Source: an uncultured Lachnospiraceae bacterium | GTDB lineage: Bacteria; Bacillota; Clostridia; Lachnospirales; Lachnospiraceae | Reading direction: 5' to 3' | NCBI GenBank assembly: GCA_947594085.1 | Contig: CANQEB010000003.1 | Coordinates: forward strand, 1-28,657 | Length of the DNA stretch: 28,657 bases | Part shown: piece after piece, positions 7,701 to 15,592 of the stretch | Layout of the letters: the number at the start of each line of letters is the position of its first letter | How positions within the stretch are numbered: position 1 is the stretch's first letter | Notes under the pieces: model-generated | Told to the model about the DNA's origin: nothing | The model's database searches: none | The model's input: only the letters and a program-made list of their open reading frames with translations | Program-made: the position numbers and the translations under genes

Positions 7701-9585
7701 TGACGACGCCGGAGCATCCGATGAGGCGTTGGCTGCTTTTGAGAACAGCTATGATCCGGAAAAGGCATCCATTTCCCTGATGGGGAGAAAGACGCTCGAA
7801 GGAGGTTCGCTCGCAGGAGGAGAATTTACGTTCGTATTGTCCGCCGGCAAGGATACGCCCTGGCCGGACACTGCAACGCCGCAGTTCAGTGCGGACGGGA
7901 CGTCCTGGGCCTGTGAGACGGCAAACAGGAGAGACGGGATATTTACGTTTGGAAGAATTACATTTGAAAAGACCGGTACTTATGTTTATGAGATCCGAGA
8001 GAAAAAAGGTGAGCGGACAGACATCAGCTATGACGATGCTGTGTACCGGGTGACTGTAGTTGTGGAAGAGGGAACGATCGACGGCGAGGATACACACACA
8101 GGTGTGGAAAGTATGACGAAAAGCGTCACCTATGAGAAAGACGACGCTCCGTTCAGCCTTACAGACAGCTACCTGCCTTTCACAAATAAGGTAAAGACAG
8201 GGGTGCTGACCGTCAGAAAGACCGTGACGGGCGACCTGGGCGAGACGGATAAGGACTGGCATTTCAAGGTAGTCCTGACGAAGGACGATGGTACGGCTGC
8301 GCCAGTCAGCGGGACATACGGCGACATGTCATTTACAGATGGCGTTGCCGAATTCACACTGAAGCATGGCGAGAGCAAAGAGGCGATGGATCTTCCGGAA
8401 GACGTCCTTTACACGGTAACGGAGGCGGAGGCGAACCAGGATGGCTACACGACAACGGCGTCCGGAGACAAGGGTACAATCGAGCGTACAGTTCCTTCCG
8501 AGGCTGTTTTTGTCAACAGCAAGTCGGAAGAAGGCCAGGAAGAGCCTCCTGCAGAGACGGAGGGAAATCCAAAGCAGGGAAGCATCAAGGTAGTCAAGAA
8601 GCTGCTCTGCGACGGACAACCAGCTTTCGCGGAAGACTATACTTTCTATGTCGCACTGTTTGAAGATTCAGGATTTACGTCCAGGGCGTCCGAAATCCTG
8701 CCGTTACATTTCACCCACGCGGCTGCCGCTTCGGCTGTCTTCGACAGGCTTGAAGCAGGGAAAACATATTATGTCGCCGAGGTGGACGCGCAGGGAAATG
8801 TGATTCATACAAACGGCGTACTGAACGACGGTACGGTATTCAAGGTGAACTTTTATAACGGCAGCGAAGCGGCCATATCAGAGAATGGGAAAACGGCGAG
8901 CGTAGAGTTTGCCAATGAGTTTGTAGAACTGCCGACGAATTTCCACCGCACAGAGACGCTGGTGATCACCAAGATTTTGCAAAATCCGGACGGAAGCCCC
9001 TGCAGCAGCGATAGAATCTTTTATGCGGGAATTTTTGATAATCCGGAGTATACGCAGCTGTCTGATCAGGTGGACCGCAACATTGTAGCACTGGAGATGA
9101 ATGGGAAACCGTCCGTGACAGTGCATGTGGACGCGAGAGGCTGCATGGATGGGGAGCAGATTCCTCTGTATGTGACCGAGGTAGACAAAGATGGACAACT
9201 GGTAGACGATTCCCTGGGCTGCGAGGTGAGCGTAGAGGGCGGCGAGCCGGTATTTGACATGGAGCACGGCAGGAGAAATGTGACCATCACCAATCAAGTG
9301 ATAGAAATCGAGCCGGATACCGAGCTAGGAACCGAGCCGGATACTGAGACTGAGCTAGAAACCGAGTCGGATACCGAGCTAGAAACCGAATCGGATACTG
9401 AGCTGGATACCGAGCCAGAGTCGGCAGAGCCCCAGTCTCAGACAGCAGTGGATGATACAGAGTCTGCTCCGAAAACCGGCGATGACACTCTGATCGTAAG
9501 GTATATGTTCCTGCTGATAGGCGCGATGTTTGTTCTGCTTGGAATGTATGTTTACCGGCGCAGGAGAAGCCGCAGTATGTCATGA
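4750..9585 (+). CDS. Large sortase-anchored Cna-B/FctA-type surface protein
   Basis: A 1611-residue wall-anchored protein. Residues 1-35 are a basic then hydrophobic signal peptide; 36-105 a Ser/Asp/Glu-rich stretch; about 112-208 a bacterial Ig-like (Big_4-like) domain; 218-300 a Glu/Pro/Thr/Ser repeat tract; then a string of beta-domains: Cna-B/DUF7601-like (350-460, 601-725, 1148-1257), FctA/Spy0128-like pilin isopeptide domains (464-600, 727-862, 863-1002, 1003-1147) and two further Cna-B-like domains (1275-1392, 1398-1517). Isopeptide triads look intact: Lys near the start of each, Glu in YTITE/YTLTE/YTLSE/YEIRE, Asn in FTNK-like ends. After a Glu/Thr/Asp tract comes APKTG (1573-1577), a membrane helix and RRRRSRS, a sortase signal variant. 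It should form a stiff, protease-resistant stalk. Domain assignments are from pattern; the ligand is unknown. It ends 12 bp before the first glycan gene. Confidence 0.92.
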   Translation: MRTLKKIKRRLWAVLLCLCMFLSSFAFVNTAYTMDDDSGLKSASEIEPGTETSLDGVGGGISESDSDPAASSDTEQSGGEFPDKNSDSNEKEKLPGSSDDPDLDEIGFGGQTSAVRILSFIALKNEIRIQEYLAGTSIEKLNLPNELEAVCSEGTRMIPVRWSSAPEFDDYAEGKYVFRPKLENAADYEMAEGVEFPSVTVTIVPAPVSGDDEIYETELQTVGETEPSSELQTEPSGEPQTAGETEPSSELQTEPSGEPQTAEETEQTGEQQTEPSGEPQTAEETEQTGESEVSGNQNETEVLETISGRFVVKKRKPFAEISATGGPETSGGLETSGDLETSGDLETEASGGLKVTKEVTGDSGDTEKLWEFTVHAEASGSNLNGTYGDLEFVDGVASFSLKSGESVKAPRLPAGTTYTVTEKEANQDGYTTTITGEEGSNGVAEGKIEANATGDLTYINDKPAAAKLSLNVSKRLENDTLLKAGAFEFTLEALGDAPMPTEAGGEKTLTAHNGAGKADEAPAKAATAEIEFGEITYTKPGVYKYTITETNGGDNNIVYDETSYTVTVTVSDKGGRLEASVDYSPASSATSPGSALFTNKRLTGSLELEKIISGMAASAEDTFAFTVTLDNDTINGWYGKEPADKDNPQRGDGMYFDKGVAHITLKGGENRKAEGLPAGTKYTVTEAESGDYAVSVAGTGTISGAEASGTISPDGSEIVTYTNAKEAAKVVLKGVKEFPDAPSEGMTHSFLLTAGNTSEGRDAKSPMPEGGEGGSITASLEANSGTFSFGAITYKKAGSYYYTLTEQNGGNKAVSYDTTTYNIRVDVTSDVGQLKGTVFYQKGSGDWIQADETSEKLPVFTNRMKATASLKVKKILDVGPHGSHLDGKTFTFRLTAHDGTTVMPAKDTITVTVDKTHADGEDKWINVSTEDFFDGVVFEEGEYFYTLSEVNEHSPGIHYDEKHYEVEVDVSLTSEGTLQAVVKLDDAGASDEALAAFENSYDPEKASISLMGRKTLEGGSLAGGEFTFVLSAGKDTPWPDTATPQFSADGTSWACETANRRDGIFTFGRITFEKTGTYVYEIREKKGERTDISYDDAVYRVTVVVEEGTIDGEDTHTGVESMTKSVTYEKDDAPFSLTDSYLPFTNKVKTGVLTVRKTVTGDLGETDKDWHFKVVLTKDDGTAAPVSGTYGDMSFTDGVAEFTLKHGESKEAMDLPEDVLYTVTEAEANQDGYTTTASGDKGTIERTVPSEAVFVNSKSEEGQEEPPAETEGNPKQGSIKVVKKLLCDGQPAFAEDYTFYVALFEDSGFTSRASEILPLHFTHAAAASAVFDRLEAGKTYYVAEVDAQGNVIHTNGVLNDGTVFKVNFYNGSEAAISENGKTASVEFANEFVELPTNFHRTETLVITKILQNPDGSPCSSDRIFYAGIFDNPEYTQLSDQVDRNIVALEMNGKPSVTVHVDARGCMDGEQIPLYVTEVDKDGQLVDDSLGCEVSVEGGEPVFDMEHGRRNVTITNQVIEIEPDTELGTEPDTETELETESDTELETESDTELDTEPESAEPQSQTAVDDTESAPKTGDDTLIVRYMFLLIGAMFVLLGMYVYRRRRSRSMS
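4920..4928 (+). repeat. G9 homopolymer inside the adhesin gene
   Basis: Nine consecutive G encode the Val-Gly-Gly-Gly stretch at about residues 57-60, just after the signal peptide. Gain or loss of one base would shift the frame of almost the whole 1611-codon gene. Poly-G tracts of this length are typical slipped-strand switches in other bacteria; that it switches here is inference. Confidence 0.9.
5401..5614 (+). repeat. 60-bp tandem repeat in the adhesin gene, about 3.5 copies
   Basis: Units at 5401-5460, 5461-5520 and 5521-5580 with a partial unit from 5581. Units 1 and 2 differ at only a few bases in the first fifteen; units 3 and 4 have diverged in the second half. Each encodes 20 residues of Glu/Pro/Ser/Thr/Gln, a likely flexible, perhaps glycosylated, spacer whose copy number could vary. 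Confidence 0.92.
5731..5784 (+). repeat. 18-bp tandem repeat in the adhesin gene, three copies
   Basis: Three units encoding (E-T-S-G-G/D-L) at 5731-5748, 5749-5766 and 5767-5784; the second and third are identical. It joins the repeat region to the first Cna-B-like domain. Confidence 0.9.
9310..9411 (+). repeat. 24-bp tandem repeat near the adhesin C-terminus
   Basis: Units at 9310-9333, 9334-9363 (with a 6-bp internal addition), 9364-9387 and 9388-9411, encoding Glu-Pro/Ser-Asp-Thr-Glu-Leu-Glu/Asp-Thr motifs. This is the wall-spanning spacer just before the APKTG sorting signal. Confidence 0.88.
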
Positions 9586-9597
9586 TATTTTTGAAGC

Positions 9598-10350
9598 ATG
9601 AAAATTTTTAATGTAAGGTTTGACAATCTCACACTGAGGGAGGCTGTCAACAGGGCCAAGATTATGCTTGGGATGAGTTCCTGGCATTACATTGCAGGCA
9701 CGAACGCCAACTTGCTGCGGATGGCTCGCCGCGATAAGCGTTACTGTGAGGCGATAAATCAGGCGGATCTGTCTCTGGCGGACGGATACGGGGTAATCTG
9801 TGCGTCACGTATTCTGGGTACGCCCCTGGCGGAGCGGATTGCCTGTATGGATTTTCTGGATATGCTTTTGCCGGAGCTCCATGGAACCCGGGTTTATCTT
9901 CTGGGAGGAAGGCCCGGGACGACGGAAAAGGCAGGACGGCATCTGCAAGAACAGTATCCGGAGCTGCTGCTCTGCGGCGTGCATCATGGATTCTTTGAAG
10001 ATCCGAAGGCAATGGCAGAAGAGATTGCCCAGAGCGCCCCGGAGCTGCTTCTGGTTTGCCTGGGTTCTCCCAAACAGGAGCTGTGGATGGCACAGTACGG
10101 AGCATACACAGGCGCAAAGCTTGCCTGCGGATGCGGAGGCTGGATCGACGTCTGTGCCGGAGATCTCAAACGCGCGCCGATTGGCTGGCGGAAGCGGAAC
10201 CTGGAATGGGCATATCGATTCCTGCAGGAGCCCTGGCGGCTTGGCAGAGTCTGTATGTCGCTGACTCTCCCGTTTTTGGTACTTGCGGAAGCAGGGAGAA
10301 AAGCCCTGGACAGGACGGCGAAAGGGGAGCACCAGGATGGCCGGAAATAA
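9598..10350 (+). CDS. WecG/TagA/CpsF-family glycosyltransferase
   Basis: A 250-residue GT26-type enzyme. Family landmarks are TNAN at 35-38, LADGYGV with D62, GGRPGTTEKAG, VCLGSPKQELWM and GCGGWIDVCAGDLKRAP, followed by the membrane-binding tail (WRKRNLEWAYRFLQEPWRLGR). T35 and D62 correspond by spacing to catalytic Thr and Asp described for TagA; the usual PDG is ADG here. Family members add N-acetylmannosamine or a related sugar from a UDP donor to an undecaprenyl-diphosphate-linked sugar, the second step of teichoic acid or capsule assembly at the inner membrane face. It would act after the phosphoglycosyltransferase at 12546. The start codon follows the adhesin stop by 12 bp with only a weak ribosome site (TTGAAG), so translational coupling to the adhesin is likely. 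Confidence 0.9.
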   Translation: MKIFNVRFDNLTLREAVNRAKIMLGMSSWHYIAGTNANLLRMARRDKRYCEAINQADLSLADGYGVICASRILGTPLAERIACMDFLDMLLPELHGTRVYLLGGRPGTTEKAGRHLQEQYPELLLCGVHHGFFEDPKAMAEEIAQSAPELLLVCLGSPKQELWMAQYGAYTGAKLACGCGGWIDVCAGDLKRAPIGWRKRNLEWAYRFLQEPWRLGRVCMSLTLPFLVLAEAGRKALDRTAKGEHQDGRK

Positions 10351-11740
10351 GAAGAACAGACGAAGCCGGACGCAGCGTCAGGCGAAGCATATGGAGCCTC
10401 AGAGCGTTTGCGAGGATATTGTAGAACTGTATCTCCTGGCGGTATTTGGTTTTTTTCCACTGATGATCGGACTGGGTAGCTACGGATATGAGAATCTGGT
10501 AGAGATGAAAACATATCTCTGGTTCGGCATCAACGTTCTGTGGTTCTCTTGTCTGGGCGGATATCTGCTTTGGTGTAAAAGAAAAAAGCTGTCTGTTTCA
10601 GTACACTTTTGCTGGCGCCACGGTGTGGCGCTGGCGTTTCTTATGGCGAATGTTATTTCTGCATGTTTTTCCGGATCGGTGCGGGACAGTTTTTTCATGT
10701 TGAGATCATCCAACACCAACAGTGTCCTTTTTATAGCGTCCTATGTAACAGCGTTTATCGGGGTATCTCTTTTTGGACGGCCAAAGGCGATGCATATACG
10801 CGCGCTGGGGGTTTCCACCCTTCTGTCAGGGATACTCTCCGCCGTGCAGCTGGCTGGCTTCAACCCGCTGCTCATGTATCCCGACGGGCTGAATTATTAT
10901 AACAAATACAAGGAGTACACCAGCGCATTTCTTGGAACGCTCGGGAACGTGGATGTTCTCGCCGCGTTTCTCTGTTTCTCCATTCCGATCCTTACTGTCT
11001 TTGCTCTGCGCTCAGGCTGCAGACGCGACAGGTTGCTGCTGATTCCGGCGCTGCTTTCGCTGGCAGTGCTGGTTCTGAGTGACGTCGACGCCGGAAAAGT
11101 GGGCATGCTTGGCTGCCTGATAATTGCGCCGCCCGTCGTTATCCGCAGCCCGAAATGGGCGAAGCGCTCAGGCGCCGTCTGCGCGCTGGCGTTGCTCCTG
11201 GGACTGGCCGCCGTCTATTTCTGGCCCGGGAAATCGGGTTTCCTCTATGAGGCGTCCTCGATACTCCACGGTCATCTTGATCCGTCTTTTGGACATGATC
11301 GGATTGGAATCTGGCAGCAGGCATGGAGTCGTATCGCCCGGAAGCCTGTGTTGGGCAATGGTCCCGGTTCCGGGGCCTGGCTAATCGATCTCTATACAGT
11401 GAATGATGAAATGAAGCGTGTGGTGAGTGTGCGCAATGCGCACAATACGTACTTTGGATACCTGATGGATACCGGGATTTTGGGTTTTTCCTGTTATCTT
11501 GCTCTGATCGGCGCGGGTTGCGCTTCCTGGATCAAAAACAGAAAAGACGATATTATTGCCGCGATCGGCGCCGGGACTGCCTGCTACCTGATTCAGGATT
11601 TTTTTAATATCAATATTGTCACCACCGCGCCGTTTCTCTGGATCGGTCTGGGATTGCTGGCTGGAAGACAAAAGGAAGAAGGGAGAACATGGTATGCGCG
11701 ACCGCAGAGTGCCAGACGCTCAGAAGAGTGCAGAACATGA
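10337..11740 (+). CDS. O-antigen ligase/Wzy-like membrane polymerase
   Basis: A 467-residue polytopic protein with roughly ten to twelve hydrophobic segments after a basic N-terminus (KKNRRSRTQRQ). The C-terminal half carries the Wzy_C signature: GHDRIGIWQQAWSRI, PVLGNGPGSGAW and RNAHNTYFGYLMDTGILGF, in the usual order around a large extracytoplasmic loop. Such proteins either polymerise lipid-linked repeat units outside the membrane or transfer finished glycan to an acceptor; sequence does not separate these roles. The start ATG 10337 has GGGGAG seven bases upstream and overlaps the tagA-like gene by 14 bp, a coupled arrangement. The in-frame ATG at 10283 lacks a good site. Its neighbours favour polymerase, while the adjacent adhesin leaves ligase open. 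Confidence 0.85.
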   Translation: MAGNKKNRRSRTQRQAKHMEPQSVCEDIVELYLLAVFGFFPLMIGLGSYGYENLVEMKTYLWFGINVLWFSCLGGYLLWCKRKKLSVSVHFCWRHGVALAFLMANVISACFSGSVRDSFFMLRSSNTNSVLFIASYVTAFIGVSLFGRPKAMHIRALGVSTLLSGILSAVQLAGFNPLLMYPDGLNYYNKYKEYTSAFLGTLGNVDVLAAFLCFSIPILTVFALRSGCRRDRLLLIPALLSLAVLVLSDVDAGKVGMLGCLIIAPPVVIRSPKWAKRSGAVCALALLLGLAAVYFWPGKSGFLYEASSILHGHLDPSFGHDRIGIWQQAWSRIARKPVLGNGPGSGAWLIDLYTVNDEMKRVVSVRNAHNTYFGYLMDTGILGFSCYLALIGAGCASWIKNRKDDIIAAIGAGTACYLIQDFFNINIVTTAPFLWIGLGLLAGRQKEEGRTWYARPQSARRSEECRT

Positions 11741-12542
11741 GTTGACACAGACAGAGGTTCATGACAGGCTTTTTGCCATGCTCTGCGTATTTGCGGACTA
11801 TTGCGATGCGCATGGTATTCGATATTACCTTTGCAGCGGGACTTTGCTTGGCGCTATGCGCGATCAGGATTTTATTCCGTGGGACGACGATCTGGACGTG
11901 TTTGTGCCGAGACCCGATTATGATCGACTGCTTCAGAGCGTTCCGGGAACCGTTTTAAATGGATATACGCTCTTTGCCTTTGAGAAGGGAAATACCTTTT
12001 TTCCCCACGCCAAACTGGCGGACATGGATACATTCATACCGGATCGTTCCCTGGGCGTTCCGCACCTCTGGCTGGATATCTATCCCATGGATGGATTGCC
12101 GAAAAGTCCGTTTCTCTCGGCTGTCTGGCTCAGAATCGCGCGGGGACTGAAGCGTTTTCCTTCATGGGCGGCTCTTCCCTGGCTTCTTCGCCGTCCCACG
12201 CCCGGAAAGCAGATCGTGCGTCTTCTTCTGGCCCCTCCGGTTAAGCTGATCGGAAAGCTGGGGGGAGAAGAATTTTGGACACGAACGGTGATTAAATATG
12301 CCCTCCATTTTTCCTTTGAGACGAGCGAGTATGCGGGAGGTGTGATCTCCAGTTCCGGACCGAGAGAAAGGATGCGAAAAGAAGATTTTGTACGGACGAT
12401 AGAAATTCCCATACGTGATCGGAATTTTCATGCTCCTTCCTGCTGGGAAAGGTATTTGATACAGTTTTACGGCGAAAGCTGGAGGATTCCTACGGAAGAG
12501 GCGAAACGTCCGCATATACAGAGGATACTGGTAAGGAAATGA
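11694..12542 (+). CDS. LicD-family phosphotransferase
   Basis: A 282-residue protein with the LicD nucleotidyltransferase-like core: YLCSGTLLGAMRDQDFIPWD (S48-G49-T50) and the metal-binding DDDLDVF (D64-D68), followed by a WLDIYPMDG motif. LicD proteins transfer phosphocholine, or in related families other phospho-substituents such as ribitol-phosphate or phosphoethanolamine, onto surface glycans. No choline uptake or activation genes (licA, licB, licC) are in the window, so phosphocholine should not be assumed. I chose ATG 11694, which has AGGGAG about nine bases upstream; it overlaps the Wzy-like gene by 47 bp. The stop is three bases before the next gene. Confidence 0.88.
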   Translation: MRDRRVPDAQKSAEHELTQTEVHDRLFAMLCVFADYCDAHGIRYYLCSGTLLGAMRDQDFIPWDDDLDVFVPRPDYDRLLQSVPGTVLNGYTLFAFEKGNTFFPHAKLADMDTFIPDRSLGVPHLWLDIYPMDGLPKSPFLSAVWLRIARGLKRFPSWAALPWLLRRPTPGKQIVRLLLAPPVKLIGKLGGEEFWTRTVIKYALHFSFETSEYAGGVISSSGPRERMRKEDFVRTIEIPIRDRNFHAPSCWERYLIQFYGESWRIPTEEAKRPHIQRILVRK

Positions 12543-12545
12543 TAG

Positions 12546-13241
12546 ATGGATGAAAAGACGTTTGGCATAGCAGAATACAAGTCGGGGACTGACAGTGAAA
12601 CAAGCGGTTATATTTTGACAGAAGGACAGCGAAGATATTTATCCCTGAAGAGAATTACAGACATCCTGGTTTCGGCCGTTGCGGTGATACTCCTCATAAT
12701 TCCGATGTTGGCGATCGCGCTGACTTTGAAAATTCTATATCCGCAGACGCATGTCCTTTTTCGGCAGAGGCGTGTAGGAAGGAATGGAGAATTATTTACG
12801 CTGATTAAATTTTCCAGCATGAAAGGCAACGCAACTTCGGCTGAATGGAAAGAACGCTCTGAGACGGCGCACACGGGGAGCAGGGAATCGGAGAAATGCG
12901 GGGACCGCGTTACCGGTTTCGGCCGTTTTCTGAGGAACAGCAGTTTGGACGAGCTTCCTCAACTGTTTCAGGTGCTGTCCGGGGAAATGAGTCTGATCGG
13001 GCCAAGACCGCTGATTCCGCAGGAGAGGGAGATTCATGCCATGCGCTGGGAAGATGGCGTATATCAGCTGCGTCCCGGAATTACCGGGTGGGCTCAGGTG
13101 AACGGACGCAGGAGGCTCTCGGATGAGAGAAAAGCAGCTTATGACCGGGAATACCTGAAGCGGATGAGTTTTCTCATGGACTGGAGAATTATTCGAATGA
13201 CGATAAAGCAGGTAATCCAACGCGAAGGAGTGGATGAGTAA
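12546..13241 (+). CDS. Initiating polyprenyl-phosphate sugar-1-phosphate transferase
   Basis: A 231-residue phosphoglycosyltransferase of the monotopic WbaP/PglC/CpsE class. It has a reentrant or membrane helix (about 37-62) after KRITD, the core RRVGRNGELFTLIKF, the catalytic Asp-Glu dyad D135-E136 in SLDELPQLFQVL, then SLIGPRPLIP and RPGITGWAQVNGRR. It should move a sugar-1-phosphate from a UDP-sugar to undecaprenyl phosphate, the first committed step of the glycan. It lacks the large N-terminal membrane domain of full-length WbaP, so it is a minimal form. An unusual hydrophilic insertion (about 94-122, Ser/Glu-rich) sits between the core blocks. The gene starts three bases after licD and is followed by a 94-bp gap containing only the ribosome site of the next gene. 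Confidence 0.93.
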   Translation: MDEKTFGIAEYKSGTDSETSGYILTEGQRRYLSLKRITDILVSAVAVILLIIPMLAIALTLKILYPQTHVLFRQRRVGRNGELFTLIKFSSMKGNATSAEWKERSETAHTGSRESEKCGDRVTGFGRFLRNSSLDELPQLFQVLSGEMSLIGPRPLIPQEREIHAMRWEDGVYQLRPGITGWAQVNGRRRLSDERKAAYDREYLKRMSFLMDWRIIRMTIKQVIQREGVDE

Positions 13242-13335
13242 TCCGGCGATGGAGACTTTCACATAGATTGGACGAGAGTAACGAGCGAACGGTAAAAGCG
13301 ACAGAGGAACGCCGGTACCGGACGGAGGTGGAAAC

Positions 13336-14439
13336 ATGGTTATGATTCCTGAAAAGGACCGCGAATACATCAGCAATGCGGACTTTCTGCCCTGGGAGAA
13401 GCTGAAAAAAAAGACTGTTCTAATCACCGGGGCGACAGGACTGATCGGGCAGACATTGACGGACGTGCTGCTGCATGCGAATGAGAAAAAGAATTTAGAC
13501 ATGATCATATTGGCGCTTGTACTCGATGAGGCGCAGGCGCGACAGCAGTTTTTGGAACATTTGACTTTAGGCAGACCATTGCACCTGCTGGAGGGGACGG
13601 TGGAGGAACTGCCGGATATAGAAGGCCCGGTGGATTATATTTTGCACGGCGCCGCAGAAACAGACAGCGAAGCTTTTGTTCGGAAACCGGTGGAAACAGT
13701 CAAAACTTCGGTGCTGGGCACGCTTCAGCTTCTGGAACTGGCGCGAAGGAAGCGCTCAGATGGATTTGTTTTTTTGTCGAGCATGGAGGTATATGGGTAT
13801 CCGCAGCGGGGACACAAGGTCGTGGAGACAGATGCGTGTGTCCAGCGGCCGGAGGAAGTGCGCGGCAGCTATCCCATCAGCAAGCTGCAGTGCGAAAACC
13901 TGTGCTGTGCGTATGCTTCCGAATACGCTGTCCCGGCAAAAATTATCCGCTTGACTCAGACCTTTGGACCTGGCGTGAGTGAGGAAGATAGCCGTATTTT
14001 CGCGGAGTTCGGCCGCTATGTGCAGGACAGGCGGGACATCGTGCTCCGCACAAAGGGTGAGACGGAGCGTAGCTACCTGTATACTGTTGACGCGGCCGGG
14101 GCGATCCTAACTGTCCTTTTAAAAGGGACGCCCGGGCAGGCATACAATGCGGCGGACGAGCGTACTTATTGTTCCGTTGCGGAAATGGCGCGGAAGCTGG
14201 CCGACGCCAATGGAATCGGCGTGCGGTTCGAGCCGGAGGATGAACAAAAATATGGATATAGAGACCGTCTCTACATGGATTTGGATACCTCCCGCCTGCG
14301 GGAACTGGGCTGGTCTGCGGGAAGCTGCAGGGAAGAGGACGGCGATCCACTGTTGTATATGTATGCGCGGATGACGGAAAGCAGCATCCAGAGCAGGGAG
14401 CATAGCGATGGGAGCTCTCATGCGGGGAAAGCCAGATAA
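13336..14439 (+). CDS. NAD(P)-dependent sugar epimerase/dehydratase (extended SDR)
   Basis: A 367-residue extended short-chain dehydrogenase. The Rossmann glycine motif is GATGLIG (32-38), followed by LHGAAETDSE, LSSMEVYG with the catalytic Ser, and the YxxxK pair Y179/K183 in GSYPISK. RLTQTFGPG and a YNAADE motif follow, as in nucleotide-sugar epimerases and 4,6-dehydratases. The N-terminal 25 residues before the Rossmann fold (YISNADFLPWEKLKKK) are typical of a capsule-locus subgroup. The exact reaction cannot be read. It is the only nucleotide-sugar enzyme in the window, so other precursors must be made elsewhere. A strong GGAGGTG sits six bases before the ATG. An A8 run lies at 13405-13412. 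Confidence 0.88.
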   Translation: MVMIPEKDREYISNADFLPWEKLKKKTVLITGATGLIGQTLTDVLLHANEKKNLDMIILALVLDEAQARQQFLEHLTLGRPLHLLEGTVEELPDIEGPVDYILHGAAETDSEAFVRKPVETVKTSVLGTLQLLELARRKRSDGFVFLSSMEVYGYPQRGHKVVETDACVQRPEEVRGSYPISKLQCENLCCAYASEYAVPAKIIRLTQTFGPGVSEEDSRIFAEFGRYVQDRRDIVLRTKGETERSYLYTVDAAGAILTVLLKGTPGQAYNAADERTYCSVAEMARKLADANGIGVRFEPEDEQKYGYRDRLYMDLDTSRLRELGWSAGSCREEDGDPLLYMYARMTESSIQSREHSDGSSHAGKAR

Positions 14440-14488
14440 AAGAAAAGGCCGTGTTCTGCCGGCTGAGATATCCGGGAGGTCAGGAGAT

Positions 14489-15592
14489 ATGCGGAGGAGC
14501 TGCGCGAAGCAGATTGACCGAGAAAACAGAAGAGGGCTTCTTACGGATCAGGGCAATCGCTCAAATACACTGGATGCTTTCAAACTTTTCTTTGCTGTGT
14601 GTGTCGTTGCGATCCATACGTACGCGCTGGACGGTCTGCCGCAGACGGTTGCTTTCTGGTTGACGCAGGGCGTTTTCCGGCTGGCGGTTCCGTTCTTTTT
14701 TGTTGTATCCGGGTTCCTGCTCGGCAGGAAGCTATACGGACAGGGACAAGGAGTATCCGCGACGCTTCGGCGATATACCGTCCGGCTTCTATGGCCCCTG
14801 CTTTTTGTAGGTGGCGCGAATGCAGTGTTGGAGCTGATTAGCCAAAGGCTGCAGTATGGTAGAAGCCTCCGATATCTGGCGTGGCTTTTTTTCAGACATA
14901 TCCTGTTTTATCCTTACGGTGCGATGTGGTTCGTGCAGGCCTGTATTGTCGGCGCATGGCTTTTGTACCCGTTCCTGAAAAGAAAAAAGACCGATGCTGC
15001 TCTGCTTGTTGGAGCTTTGCTCTACGGATGGGCATTATTGTGTAACAATTATTACTTTGTTGCGCAGGCGGTCGGATGGAATGGAGCCGTAGATTTGTAT
15101 ATGAATCTGTTTATCACAGCAAGAAATGGCGTGTTTGTGGGATTTTTCTTTCTTGCTCTGGGAATCAAAGTATGGGAGTTGTACAGTGCGGATATCGGCG
15201 CAGATCGGAGCTGGCAGCACAGAGGCAGGAAGTGCCGATGCATTGCTTTGGCAGGTATTATTCTCCTCTATGGAGTGGAGATTTATTGGACGCGAAACTG
15301 CGCTTATCTGGATGACCGGGCGCTGTATTTGACACATATCCTGCTGATACCGATGTTGTTGCTTTGCATTGTAGATATCAAACTTCCAATTTCGGACAGT
15401 GCAGCTATTCGGATGCAAAGAGCCAGTGAGTGGATGTATTTCTCACATAGATTTCTTTACGGACTCGGAGGACTTTTATGCATTTTGAAATTTGGGACAG
15501 AATGGCGCGGACCTTGCGCTTTCGCAGAGGTGCTGGCGGTGAGCGCGGTAAGCTTCGTGCTGGTGGTATATTTGCGGCGGGCATTTGTATAG
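14489..15592 (+). CDS. Membrane acyltransferase, family 3
   Basis: A 368-residue polytopic protein with about ten hydrophobic segments and the acyltransferase-3 start: LDAFKLFFAVCVVAIHTY (H43 as the likely catalytic His) and RLAVPFFFVVSGFLLGR. Family members transfer acetyl or other acyl groups across the membrane to surface glycans or lipids. The usual Arg of the first motif (R-x10-H) is not obvious here. I chose ATG 14489 because GGGAGGT lies just upstream and the earlier in-frame codons (14408, 14420) add a very basic, unlikely leader. The 3' end overlaps the lyase gene by 115 bp in another frame. Confidence 0.83.
   Translation: MRRSCAKQIDRENRRGLLTDQGNRSNTLDAFKLFFAVCVVAIHTYALDGLPQTVAFWLTQGVFRLAVPFFFVVSGFLLGRKLYGQGQGVSATLRRYTVRLLWPLLFVGGANAVLELISQRLQYGRSLRYLAWLFFRHILFYPYGAMWFVQACIVGAWLLYPFLKRKKTDAALLVGALLYGWALLCNNYYFVAQAVGWNGAVDLYMNLFITARNGVFVGFFFLALGIKVWELYSADIGADRSWQHRGRKCRCIALAGIILLYGVEIYWTRNCAYLDDRALYLTHILLIPMLLLCIVDIKLPISDSAAIRMQRASEWMYFSHRFLYGLGGLLCILKFGTEWRGPCAFAEVLAVSAVSFVLVVYLRRAFV
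15467..15472 (+). promoter_or_regulatory. Ribosome binding site of the PL9-like gene, inside the acyltransferase gene
   Basis: GGAGGA five bases before ATG 15478. It supports a real 115-bp overlap, since no later start would leave the membrane anchor (from about codon 28) intact apart from ATG 15502. Confidence 0.7.

Noticed and set aside
13311..13324. CCGGTACCGG palindrome before the SDR gene as an operator
   Set aside because: It is an isolated 10-bp palindrome with no promoter next to it and no second copy in the window.
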